DNA of 64,000 nucleotides, from contig CAUBJF010000005.1 in assembly GCA_958436175.1 (NCBI GenBank), forward strand, positions 62,001 through 126,000. Reading direction: 5' to 3'. The position numbers were made by a program, and so were the translations under genes. The stretch comes from an uncultured Muribaculaceae bacterium. GTDB lineage: Bacteria; Bacteroidota; Bacteroidia; Bacteroidales; Muribaculaceae. The notes under the pieces are model-generated. The model was not told the DNA's origin. It did no database searches and worked only from the letters and a program-made list of their open reading frames with translations. Positions 44,309 through 51,772 of the stretch are shown here, in pieces (position 1 is the stretch's first letter; each line of letters begins with the position of its first letter).

Positions 44309-44905
44309 ATGAAAATCCTCCATCTCTCTGACACTCACGGTTGCCATCACCGGCTACGGGATTTGCCTGAGGCCGATGTTGTGGTTCATTCAGGAGACTT
44401 CACCATGAACGGAAGTGAAGCCGAGGCGATTGACTTCATGAATTGGTTCTGCGATTTGCCATATCGCCACAAAATTTTCATTTGCGGCAACCATGACGAC
44501 TGTCTGTATGGAGCCAATATCAATGGACTTGACGACAACGTGCATTACTTGTGTAACTCTGGCATCGAGATTGACGGGCTGAAATTTTACGGTGTCCCTA
44601 TGTTCACGAACGATTGCGTAACAGACCGCCAAAGTCGCAACTATGCCCGAATCCCTACAGATACCGATATTCTGATCACCCATTCTCCTGCCTATGGAAT
44701 CCTTGACTTCGACGATGGCATCAATTATGGTTCGGAGGAAATCCTTGAAAGGCTTCCTTCTCTCCATAATCTCAAAGCCCATCTCTTCGGACATATCCAT
44801 GCCCAACACGACAAAATAGAGAATAATGGTATTATCTTCTCCAACGGAGCCATTATGAACGCCGATTATTCGGATTTGTCGAAACCGAGAATTATTGAAT
44901 TATAG
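44309..44905 (+). CDS. Calcineurin-like metallophosphoesterase
   Basis: A 198-aa cytoplasmic enzyme with the full two-metal set: LSDTHG (D-x-H), VVHSGDF (GD), CGNHDDC (GNHD), ILITHSPAYG (H) and LFGHIHAQH (GHxH). It resembles metallophosphatase-domain (MPPED-like) proteins that hydrolyse phosphodiesters. It is divergent from the first rtcB gene and 10 bases before a nuclease-like gene, so a role in processing RNA ends is possible but inferred. Confidence 0.9.
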   Translation: MKILHLSDTHGCHHRLRDLPEADVVVHSGDFTMNGSEAEAIDFMNWFCDLPYRHKIFICGNHDDCLYGANINGLDDNVHYLCNSGIEIDGLKFYGVPMFTNDCVTDRQSRNYARIPTDTDILITHSPAYGILDFDDGINYGSEEILERLPSLHNLKAHLFGHIHAQHDKIENNGIIFSNGAIMNADYSDLSKPRIIEL

Positions 44906-44915
44906 AGTGAGATTT

Positions 44916-46046
44916 ATGGAGCAGAACAATGTTGAATTAATGCGTATCGCCGGCATAACTGAGTCAGAAGTGGCATGGTCGAATATATACGCATATTATA
45001 TGAACCCGCGGAATGAACCTGAATATGCGTTCGCATTCACGACCGCACTGCTTGAACTATGTGGTGTCAATCGTTCCGAAGTATTGCCAAACGATAATTA
45101 TTGTGTAAATACGGAAGTGGCGACTTCCAAACTTTCACGAATAGACATACTTATCGAGGGTGAAAAATCCATAATTATTGAGAATAAGATTAACCATATA
45201 CTTAATAATCCACTGGATGAATATTGGGATTATGCCACAAAACCATTTGTTCTGATAGTGCTAACAATATCGCGTTTGTCAGAGCATGAACTTAGGTCAT
45301 TTTGTTTTAACTTGCATAAGAGAAAGGAAGATGCAGACCGAATTAGATGTGTCAATGTCACTCATTATGATTTGATGACACAGACAAAAAAGATTTTAGG
45401 AAAGGAGTTCGCATCTCCAATCCTAAAAGAGCTTGAAAATATAATAATTAAAAAGACAGTAATTATGCCAGTAAGTTTGTATATCCGGAACAACGAAGAA
45501 AGACTCAACGCCAATAGAATATATGAACAGGAGTCTAAACGTAGACAGGCGATAGCAACAGAGTGTATGGAACTAAAAGCTTTTGCTCCATCCGATTTGA
45601 CACAAATCATTCAATTCAAAAGCTGTCCGAACAACAATTGGGTGCATTATCGTTATCGGGGTCATGATGATCTTGTTATAGGAGTTATGTGCGCCTATCT
45701 ATGGGACTGGGAACGATATGAAACAGATTCGAAGCGAAGAATAAACAAGTCTGGACCTGAACTAAAACATACTCCTGTAATAACATTATTCGTTCAGGTT
45801 CATGGCAATCTTTATCGGGAAATCAAGCGAAATAATAAAGAGATTATCAAAGAAAATGGATATGAGATCCCCGGAAAATTCTGCCATGTGGTAGACTTTG
45901 ATATAGACATGAGTGAAATGTCTGAAAAATTCAGCCGTAAGGGTGAACTGGCATCTTTCTTAACGGAAATATTGCAAGACCGCAAAAATTGTCGGATCTT
46001 AGATGTCGCCGATGAGATTTACAAAACCTATCTTCTGCCCGGTTAA
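44916..46046 (+). CDS. PD-(D/E)XK nuclease-superfamily protein
   Basis: A 376-aa protein. Residues about 80-92 hold the nuclease core LSRIDILIEGEKSIIIENKI (Asp, then Glu-Asn-Lys on the next strand), as in PD-(D/E)XK 'PDDEXK_4'-type proteins that often occur in mobile or defence settings. The C-terminal 180 residues are unassigned. The start is at 44916 (MEQNNVELMRI); a longer frame at 44895 overlaps the preceding gene. Active substrate unknown. Confidence 0.75.
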   Translation: MEQNNVELMRIAGITESEVAWSNIYAYYMNPRNEPEYAFAFTTALLELCGVNRSEVLPNDNYCVNTEVATSKLSRIDILIEGEKSIIIENKINHILNNPLDEYWDYATKPFVLIVLTISRLSEHELRSFCFNLHKRKEDADRIRCVNVTHYDLMTQTKKILGKEFASPILKELENIIIKKTVIMPVSLYIRNNEERLNANRIYEQESKRRQAIATECMELKAFAPSDLTQIIQFKSCPNNNWVHYRYRGHDDLVIGVMCAYLWDWERYETDSKRRINKSGPELKHTPVITLFVQVHGNLYREIKRNNKEIIKENGYEIPGKFCHVVDFDIDMSEMSEKFSRKGELASFLTEILQDRKNCRILDVADEIYKTYLLPG

Positions 46047-46054
46047 CCTGAGAT

Positions 46055-46065
46055 TTTAATCGGAA
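46055..46065 (+). promoter_or_regulatory. Half-site TTTAATCGGAA upstream of the 67-aa gene
   Basis: An exact 11-base match to the left arm of the palindrome at 46380. It starts 33 bases before the -7 box, the same spacing as at the next promoter, which suggests one regulator. Confidence 0.55.
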
Positions 46066-46087
46066 CGAATGTTGCCCCTATAAAGTG

Positions 46088-46095
46088 TATCTTTG
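46088..46095 (+). promoter_or_regulatory. Promoter -7 box of the 67-aa gene
   Basis: TATCTTTGC, 24 bases upstream of the ATG at 46119. AAAGTG stands just before it, as in the promoter at 46413. Confidence 0.6.
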
Positions 46096-46118
46096 CCTGC
46101 GAACTAAAACTTAGAATT

Positions 46119-46322
46119 ATGCCATATGCATTTAAAGTAACAGCAAAACAGAACATTGGCGGCAGTAAAGGCATTGCCAAAGGTATGAGTGTGCAGTGTG
46201 TGGAGAAATCCATATCATCGCCGCAAATCAAGACCATTCTTGAAGCCTTCAAGAATCAGCACGGAATCGAGATCAAGGGCATTTCGGTGTCAACAGGTTA
46301 TTTCACAGTCGAAAAACTTTGA
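46119..46322 (+). CDS. Small unknown protein, DUF6140-like
   Basis: A 67-aa protein: FKVTAKQNIGGSKGIAKGMSVQ then a serine-rich turn, IKTILEAFKNQHGIEIKG and a hydrophobic end. It resembles a family of small Bacteroidales proteins that I recall as DUF6140, but I cannot check it. It has its own promoter and terminator, so it is a single-gene unit. Its promoter shares a half-site with the following WYL operon. Confidence 0.65.
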   Translation: MPYAFKVTAKQNIGGSKGIAKGMSVQCVEKSISSPQIKTILEAFKNQHGIEIKGISVSTGYFTVEKL

Positions 46323-46340
46323 TCCCAACTACAAGGCAGG

Positions 46341-46370
46341 TTCGGCAGAAGAAATTTTGCCGAATTTTTT
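46341..46370 (+). terminator. Rho-independent terminator of the 67-aa gene
   Basis: TTCGGCA (46341-46347) pairs with TGCCGAA (46358-46364), followed by TTTTTT. Confidence 0.85.
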
Positions 46371-46379
46371 AGCTTTATT

Positions 46380-46408
46380 TTTAATCGGAAATCTTATTTC
46401 CGATTAAA
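46380..46408. promoter_or_regulatory. Operator: perfect palindrome with 13-bp arms
   Basis: TTTAATCGGAAAT, CTT, ATTTCCGATTAAA. It ends 4 bases before the -7 box at 46413 and so covers the -33 region, as a repressor site would. The WYL regulator made by this operon is the natural candidate ligand. Confidence 0.75.
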
Positions 46409-46412
46409 GTGC

Positions 46413-46420
46413 TAACTTTG
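46413..46420 (+). promoter_or_regulatory. Promoter -7 box of the WYL-ATPase operon
   Basis: TAACTTTGC, 20 bases upstream of the ATG at 46441. Confidence 0.65.
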
Positions 46421-46440
46421 CGGTATAAAAACAAAACGAT

Positions 46441-46905
46441 ATGAAGAATTTAGTATTTCTCAAACCATTCTCAATCAAGAATCCGACTCTTGATGAACAG
46501 AACGATTTCATGATGAATGAAGTTTTCATCGAAATGGAGTGCGCTTCTCTCGGCGAGATGTATGATAGTGACAAACTCTATGGCAAAGAACTTGAAACAT
46601 TCATCCCTCAGGAATTAAGTGTCAAACATCCGGATTGGGTTATTGCGGTCGGAAAGTGTGCGACGGTAGCATTGGGAATAAGACGACAAAGGAAAGTGTT
46701 GCTGAATCCGAAAGTCAGCTACGAACATCTTAATAACGTCACAGAATTTGACCGGGAAAACACATACGGCTTCTTTGATGACCTGCATGAGCAGGATTAT
46801 GAACGGTTTCAGTCCGTTTTCCCTCACGCGATGTGGTTCCCGCAGGATGATAATCTTTCATTATTCACCATTAAAGAAATTGTGGAGGAAATAATCAATG
46901 GTTGA
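46441..46905 (+). CDS. Unknown protein, possibly YqiA-like degenerate hydrolase fold
   Basis: A 154-aa protein that I do not firmly recognise. The middle (DWVIAVGKCATVALGIRRQR then KVLLNPKVS) has the shape of the nucleophile elbow and following strand of YqiA-type alpha/beta hydrolases (VGSSLGGYYA, VVVNPAV). The Ser position would be Cys, and no catalytic His is obvious at the C-terminus. It overlaps the WYL gene by 8 bases and is the first gene of the operon. Confidence 0.6.
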   Translation: MKNLVFLKPFSIKNPTLDEQNDFMMNEVFIEMECASLGEMYDSDKLYGKELETFIPQELSVKHPDWVIAVGKCATVALGIRRQRKVLLNPKVSYEHLNNVTEFDRENTYGFFDDLHEQDYERFQSVFPHAMWFPQDDNLSLFTIKEIVEEIING

Positions 46906-47845
46906 ACTATTGCTTAAACGCTATTTATGGCTTATAGACACGCTGAAACGACACGGCGAGTTGACATTCGATGAAATCTCTGCAAAATGGGATTCATCTT
47001 ATACAAATGACAATTGTTCCAAACTAACACAAAGGACATTCTACAATCATTGTCAGGCTGTAGCGCGTCACTTCGGCATCCTGATAGAGTGTCGAAGAGG
47101 AAGAGGACTGAACTTATACAGTATAGTCAATCCGGAAGCAATAGAGGAAAACTCACTGACAAAATGGGCCCTCGACAGTTTTTCTCTCGGAGAGTTGCTA
47201 CTCGGGAACAATGCTATCTCCGATAAAATTCTTTTGGAAGACATACCGTCAGGGCGCGAATGGCTTGAGTCTGTCCTTGATGCCTTACAGCATAACAAAG
47301 AGATGGAAATAGAGTATGAGAACTTTGTAGGTGCTAAATTTTCAGGTCGTATCAAGCCTTTATGCGTCAAACTATTTAAACGCAGATGGTATGTCCTTAC
47401 GCTTATCGACAATGATAAGAAGCGTATATTCTCTCTTGACCGTATCAGAAGTCTGACGATTTCAGATGGGACATTTAACTACCCGAAAGATATCATTCCT
47501 GCCGAATATTTTCAAAACTACTTTGGTATCATAACTGGAATTGAACAAAAAGTAGAAAATATCAGAATCCGCACATTCTCGGAATTGCCGGGTTATCTCC
47601 GTTCTCTGCCAATTCATCACAGTCAGAGAGAATTGGAGTCAAAAGACGGTTACACGGATTTTTCTCTAAGACTGGTTCCGACATTCGATTTCATTCAAGA
47701 ACTTCTTCTTCACCGAGACCAGCTGGAAGTAATAGAGCCGGAATCGCTGCGCAATGAAATATCTTCAATCATATCTAAAATGTCGGTGCTTTACAACAAT
47801 GCCCAATATAACTATATCCGAGAATATGCAAAAGATAGAAATTGA
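46898..47845 (+). CDS. WYL-domain transcriptional regulator, first copy
   Basis: A 315-aa protein. The N-terminal region (about 1-75) is a winged-helix or helix-turn-helix (LIDTLKRHGELTFDEISAKW, QRTFYNHCQAVARHFGI). A WYL domain sits around residues 125-200 (EIEYENFVGAKFSGRIKPLCVKLFKRRWYVLTLIDNDKKRIFSLDRI, with W-Y-V at the WYL position and the conserved basic residues). A WCX-like C-terminal domain follows. WYL domains sense nucleic acid or nucleotide ligands in known members. Likely ligand-responsive repressor of its own operon. Confidence 0.85.
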   Translation: MVELLLKRYLWLIDTLKRHGELTFDEISAKWDSSYTNDNCSKLTQRTFYNHCQAVARHFGILIECRRGRGLNLYSIVNPEAIEENSLTKWALDSFSLGELLLGNNAISDKILLEDIPSGREWLESVLDALQHNKEMEIEYENFVGAKFSGRIKPLCVKLFKRRWYVLTLIDNDKKRIFSLDRIRSLTISDGTFNYPKDIIPAEYFQNYFGIITGIEQKVENIRIRTFSELPGYLRSLPIHHSQRELESKDGYTDFSLRLVPTFDFIQELLLHRDQLEVIEPESLRNEISSIISKMSVLYNNAQYNYIREYAKDRN

Positions 47846-48617
47846 TGAATTGGGTTTGTCATCTACCGGACTAACGATTATAGGCGGTCGACCTGCTATG
47901 GGCAAGACCTCCTTTATGCTGTCGATAGGGCTTAACATGGCAATGCACGGTAATCCCGTTGCTATCTTCTCGCTGGAAATAAGCGAGAAACAACTATTCA
48001 TCCGACTTCTCTCCAATATATGTAATTTACCTCTTGGAGAAATCAGATATAAGGATGAATTTTCTAATTATGAGACAGCTCAAATTTCAGAAGCAATAGA
48101 AAAACTGCAAGGTTTGCCCTTGTTCATTGACGACACTCTCAGTTTGTCCGTCACTGAGTTGCGTGCGAAAGCCGAAAGTTTGGTACGCGAGCATGGAGTG
48201 AAAATGATAGCTATCGATTATCTTCAGCTCATGTCTGATGGAGAAAATTCCACGCCTAGAGATTCCGATATCAGTAAGATAACGCACTTACTGAAAGAGC
48301 TATCCAAGGAACTTGATATCTCTGTGATAGCATCGCTACTCCTTTGCAGCAAAAACGAAGACACAACATGCGAAGTCTGGCGTCCGGCTCTGTCTGACGT
48401 TCGCAAGATTGGCTTCATCGAGAAAGACGCAGAGACAATATGTCTTATCCATAAACCGGAATATTACGTAAGCCATCAACCGGATAATGACGGAGATGAC
48501 ATCCGGGGCAAAGCGGAACTAATCTATGCAAAATGCCCGAATGGAACAGGTATAGTAGATATGCTTTTCCGTAAGGAATATTTACGCTTTGAAATCCTTA
48601 ACAGAAAAAAGCAGTGA
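47826..48617 (+). CDS. Stand-alone DnaB C-domain-type RecA-fold ATPase
   Basis: A 263-aa protein equal to the C-terminal half of DnaB helicase: Walker A GGRPAMGKTSF, then SLEISEKQL, LPLFIDDTLSLSVTELRAKA, Walker B MIAIDYLQLM, and a region matching DnaB's RESGxIEKDAD as VRKIGFIEKDAETICLIHKPEYY. The N-terminal primase-binding domain is absent, so it is not the replicative helicase. It overlaps the WYL gene by 20 bases. Start at 47826 chosen because the earlier frame lies in the WYL gene. Confidence 0.85.
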   Translation: MQKIEIDELGLSSTGLTIIGGRPAMGKTSFMLSIGLNMAMHGNPVAIFSLEISEKQLFIRLLSNICNLPLGEIRYKDEFSNYETAQISEAIEKLQGLPLFIDDTLSLSVTELRAKAESLVREHGVKMIAIDYLQLMSDGENSTPRDSDISKITHLLKELSKELDISVIASLLLCSKNEDTTCEVWRPALSDVRKIGFIEKDAETICLIHKPEYYVSHQPDNDGDDIRGKAELIYAKCPNGTGIVDMLFRKEYLRFEILNRKKQ

Positions 48618-48654
48618 TGAATAATTAAGAGCTACGACAATCAAAGTCTAAAAA

Positions 48655-49674
48655 CTATTCCTTATAATGTCCTGCGGCAATGCGAACACTTTCGGCAATG
48701 CGAGCGCGGAACTCAGGCGGAGCAACAACTTCCGCATGACCACCGTATCCGAGAATCAGGCGCTCAAGTTCGTTATTGATAACCACTTTCAATGACAGCT
48801 GTATACTACCGTCACGGAAGCGTTGTTCCACTTTCTGGGACTTATGAAACGGTTTCGACTCGACGTATGGAGCCTGTTGCCGGTCAACCTTGATGACGAC
48901 ACGACGCGCCTTGTCACTGATCTGCTTCGTGACTCCGATTGTGTCGTCGAAGAAATGCTCCGGGTCAAAGTCAACACATTTCCTAAAAGGATGCTCCTTA
49001 TCAGGTTTGACGGAATGTATTCTGTCAAGCGCAAAAATATTGACTTGCGGAGAGCGGTTGGTCGACTTCTCGCAAATCAAAAACCACCGGTTGCGATATT
49101 CCTTCAGTAAATAAGGATATACTGCCAGAGCTTCCGGTTGACGTGCCTTGAACGACTGGTATTCGATAACCAACGTCTGATGTTTGCGTACAGCATCATA
49201 AATGACACCAATAAATTGAGCACCCTTATAACCGTCGACATGCTCCATATCCATAGCGGGACACGACCCGGTTTGTTGGGAAATTTGCTCATTAAGCTTG
49301 CTTATTATGTCAATCGAAGATGACAACTGTGGAAAGCCCTGAAGCTGCCTGAGAATATCAAGCGCTGAATTGAGAGCGTCCAGTCCTTCGTCATTCAAAG
49401 GCAGATGCGTGATGCTGTAATCCGGGTCTTCGTATTCATAAAACTTGTTGTCTCGGACCACTATGGGAGCATTATATCCAAGTCGGTCACTGCGCATCAG
49501 TGCAAGGTCATTCTGAAATGTACGCCGGCTTACAGGATTATTTCTGCCCTCATACTCCGCGAGAGCATCGGTACAGGCTTCAATCAAGTCGTTGATGGTC
49601 CAACGCCGATAATGATTCTGTAGGCATTTGTCTATCGTCGAAATACGGATTAGAGTGGCTCTATTCAGTGGCAT
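48655..49674 (-). CDS. WYL-domain transcriptional regulator, second copy
   Basis: A 339-aa protein. The N-terminal winged helix (NRATLIRISTIDKCLQN, RTFQNDLALMRSDRLGYN) precedes a WYL domain around residue 180-240 (LVIEYQSFKARQPEALAVYPYLLKEYRNRWFLICE, where R-W-F-L-I is the WYL position). A WCX C-terminal domain follows, ending in a PPEFRARIAESVRIAAGHY helix. The ATG at 49674 is used; one at 49692 would overlap the promoter box. It is divergent from rtcB2-prfH and has the TGCGCAA operator in its promoter region. Confidence 0.87.
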   Translation of the reverse strand: MPLNRATLIRISTIDKCLQNHYRRWTINDLIEACTDALAEYEGRNNPVSRRTFQNDLALMRSDRLGYNAPIVVRDNKFYEYEDPDYSITHLPLNDEGLDALNSALDILRQLQGFPQLSSSIDIISKLNEQISQQTGSCPAMDMEHVDGYKGAQFIGVIYDAVRKHQTLVIEYQSFKARQPEALAVYPYLLKEYRNRWFLICEKSTNRSPQVNIFALDRIHSVKPDKEHPFRKCVDFDPEHFFDDTIGVTKQISDKARRVVIKVDRQQAPYVESKPFHKSQKVEQRFRDGSIQLSLKVVINNELERLILGYGGHAEVVAPPEFRARIAESVRIAAGHYKE

Positions 49675-49689
49675 GCCATATAATTTTCG

Positions 49690-49697
49690 CAAAAATA
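49690..49697 (-). promoter_or_regulatory. Promoter -7 box of the second WYL gene
   Basis: The minus strand reads TATTTTTGC, 15 bases before the ATG at 49674, so the leader is short. The operator at 49714-49732 lies 16 bases upstream. Confidence 0.55.
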
Positions 49698-49713
49698 ACC
49701 ATTTTTCTCATAC

Positions 49714-49732
49714 TGCGCAAATCAGTTGCGCA
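49714..49732. promoter_or_regulatory. rtcB operator, copy 2 (TGCGCAA-ATCAG-TTGCGCA)
   Basis: A perfect 7-bp inverted repeat with a 5-base centre, 8-9 bases upstream of the rtcB2 -7 box. It lies between the divergent WYL regulator and rtcB2 genes, so the regulator can control both. Confidence 0.75.
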
Positions 49733-49740
49733 CCGACTTG

Positions 49741-49749
49741 TAAACTTTG
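49741..49749 (+). promoter_or_regulatory. Promoter -7 box of rtcB2-prfH
   Basis: TAAACTTTGC resembles TAnnTTTG with one extra base between TA and TTTG. It is 18 bases upstream of the ATG at 49768. Confidence 0.5.
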
Positions 49750-49767
49750 CAGTCAAAATAGATTAGT

Positions 49768-50967
49768 ATGATAATAGATGGAAAAATAACCTCGGCTGAG
49801 GTTTTCACCGATAATATAGAAGAGGCTGCCTTGGTCTGGCTCAAGGAGGTTTGCGACCATCCGGCGATGGAAATAGTACCGATAGTTCAAATGCCAGATG
49901 TTCACGCCGGAAACAGCTGTAATGTAGGCACTGCATATCCGATTGGTATGTACGTCAATCCCGACCATGTAGGCGTTGACATCGGCTGCACCATTTCCAT
50001 GCACAAGCTATCGGTTCCGGTCAACTCCGAGGATTTTCCTATTCTTGACCATCGTATCAGGGAGGCGATTCCGATGGGCACGGAAATCTGCACAAAGAAC
50101 TCGCTCAACGAGAAGGAATTGTTCCGATTCCTCAATTCGCAATATCAAAAGGCACGTTCAACCGCACCTGAACTGATAAACGAAGCTCCACGAATAGATG
50201 CGCGATTCATCACTGATTTCTGCCGCCGGATAAAACTACAGGAAGGCATATTCTATAAAAGTCTCGGAACACTCGGAGGCGGCAACCATTTTATCGAGTA
50301 CGGAGAGGATGAAGCGTCAGGCGAAGGTTGGATGACGATTCATTGCGGCTCCCGTAATCTCGGCGTAAGGGTAGCAAACCACTGGCATAACATAGCCCAG
50401 AATCCCAAACGCGCCAAATATATAGGCTTTCTTTGGGGCGATGCCTTAAAAGGTTATCTCTCGGATATGGTGATTGGGCAGGCATACGCTCTGTTTAATC
50501 ATCAGATAATCCGCGATCGCATCTTTGCAATCCTCAGAAAGTTATGCAAAGCCAAATGTTTAGACTCGATATTTACAACCCACAACTATATATCGGTGAC
50601 AGACGAGCGCTCCATGCTCCGCAAAGGTGCTATTGATGCCTCTGAAGGGCGAAAGGTTGTAATTCCTTTCAATATGCGTGACGGGATTGCTATCTGCATC
50701 GGTAAAGGAAATAGAGAATGGCTCAATACAGCTCCCCACGGAGCCGGACGTATTTTGAGCCGGACACAAGCCAGAAAGCAGATTGAGATGGACGATTACA
50801 GACAAACGATGGCAGGGATATTCTCGACATCAATATGCGAAGCTACAATTGATGAGTCCCCGATGGCATACAAACCGACGGCCGAAATAATGGAACTTAT
50901 TAAGCCTACGGTCGAAATCATTTCTATGATTAAACCTAAACTCAACATCAAAAACAACGGAGAATGA
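49768..50967 (+). CDS. RtcB2-type RNA ligase, second copy
   Basis: A 399-aa RtcB-family ligase. Motifs: MPDVHAGNS (residues 43-50), HVGVDIGCTIS (67-77), SLGTLGGGNHFIE (165-177), IHCGSRNLG (191-199), THNYIS and RKGAIDASEGRKVVIPFNMRDG, and TAPHGAGR (321-328) with the guanylylated His at 324. The position after DIGC is Thr, not Gly-Met as in the first copy. It overlaps prfH by 4 bases; RtcB2-PrfH pairs have been linked to repair of ribosomes cut at the 16S decoding centre. Confidence 0.93.
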   Translation: MIIDGKITSAEVFTDNIEEAALVWLKEVCDHPAMEIVPIVQMPDVHAGNSCNVGTAYPIGMYVNPDHVGVDIGCTISMHKLSVPVNSEDFPILDHRIREAIPMGTEICTKNSLNEKELFRFLNSQYQKARSTAPELINEAPRIDARFITDFCRRIKLQEGIFYKSLGTLGGGNHFIEYGEDEASGEGWMTIHCGSRNLGVRVANHWHNIAQNPKRAKYIGFLWGDALKGYLSDMVIGQAYALFNHQIIRDRIFAILRKLCKAKCLDSIFTTHNYISVTDERSMLRKGAIDASEGRKVVIPFNMRDGIAICIGKGNREWLNTAPHGAGRILSRTQARKQIEMDDYRQTMAGIFSTSICEATIDESPMAYKPTAEIMELIKPTVEIISMIKPKLNIKNNGE

Positions 50968-51569
50968 AACATTATATACAAATCACAGCGGGTCGTGGGC
51001 CGGTTGAATGTGCAAGAGCCGTGACTCTCGTCGCACGTGAGATTGTCAAAGCTGTCCCGTCACTTCAACTTGCCGACTGCGAGCCGCATAATCAGGTTGA
51101 AGACTGCTATATGTCTATGACATTCGTCACCGACGAGTCAATCCCCGAAATTATTGTCAAGGATTGGAAAGGCACCGTATTATGGCGTTCAACGGCAAAT
51201 CCATATCGTCCCGGGCATAAACGCAGCAATTGGTTTGTGGGTGTCAATTTCTTTGACGAAGTGGAGTTACCCGAAATAGCCGAATCCGATTTCAAATACG
51301 AAACATGTCGGTCTGGAGGGAAAGGTGGTCAAAACGTCAATAAAGTAGAGACCACAGTCCGCGCAATCCATATTCCATCCGGAATTGCGGTAAAATGCTC
51401 TGACGAACGTTCTCAGTCACAAAACAAAGCCCGCGCTCGCGAACGGCTACTTCTGAAACTCCGTCAGTGGAATGAAAAAGCACAGGCCGGTTCTTTATAC
51501 CGCCAATGGTGTAACCATGACAATCTTGAGCGAGGAAATCCAGTAAAGAAACTATCCGGAAGATTGTGA
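50964..51569 (+). CDS. prfH: Peptide chain release factor H homologue
   Basis: A 201-aa protein with the release-factor domain 3 motif CRSGGKGGQNVNKVETTVRA; the GGQ tripeptide is at residues 121-123. It lacks the codon-recognition domain of RF1/RF2, as PrfH does. The C-terminal basic tail (QSQNKARARERLLLKL) binds rRNA in the family. It is translationally coupled to the second rtcB (ATGA overlap). PrfH is reported to hydrolyse peptidyl-tRNA on damaged ribosomes so that RtcB2 can re-join the cleaved rRNA. Confidence 0.92.
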   Translation: MKHYIQITAGRGPVECARAVTLVAREIVKAVPSLQLADCEPHNQVEDCYMSMTFVTDESIPEIIVKDWKGTVLWRSTANPYRPGHKRSNWFVGVNFFDEVELPEIAESDFKYETCRSGGKGGQNVNKVETTVRAIHIPSGIAVKCSDERSQSQNKARARERLLLKLRQWNEKAQAGSLYRQWCNHDNLERGNPVKKLSGRL

Positions 51570-51698
51570 ATCAATAAAGAGTGCCTAAGATTGACTCACA
51601 AGTTTCGTTAATCTTCATAAGTACAAATATGAGCTCTTCTCTGTAAAATATAATTACTAAAGCTCCGGAATTTAGTTGTTCACCCCAAAGATTATGTC

Positions 51699-51706
51699 TA
51701 TTTTTG
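51699..51706 (+). promoter_or_regulatory. Promoter -7 box of the rhodanese gene
   Basis: TATTTTTG with GTTG 20 bases upstream, reading towards the ATG at 51773. The 51570-51772 gap holds nothing else I can support. Confidence 0.5.
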
Positions 51707-51772
51707 TATGATTTTAACCGGTGATGCGACTCCATTTCAGGTAGCGTCTTGGTTTTCAAATAATACAGGACT

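Noticed and set aside
44916..46046. Restriction-modification system
   Set aside because: A PD-(D/E)XK core is seen but no methyltransferase or specificity gene is nearby.
47826..48617. Replicative helicase dnaB
   Set aside because: The N-terminal domain is missing and the gene is embedded in a WYL operon.
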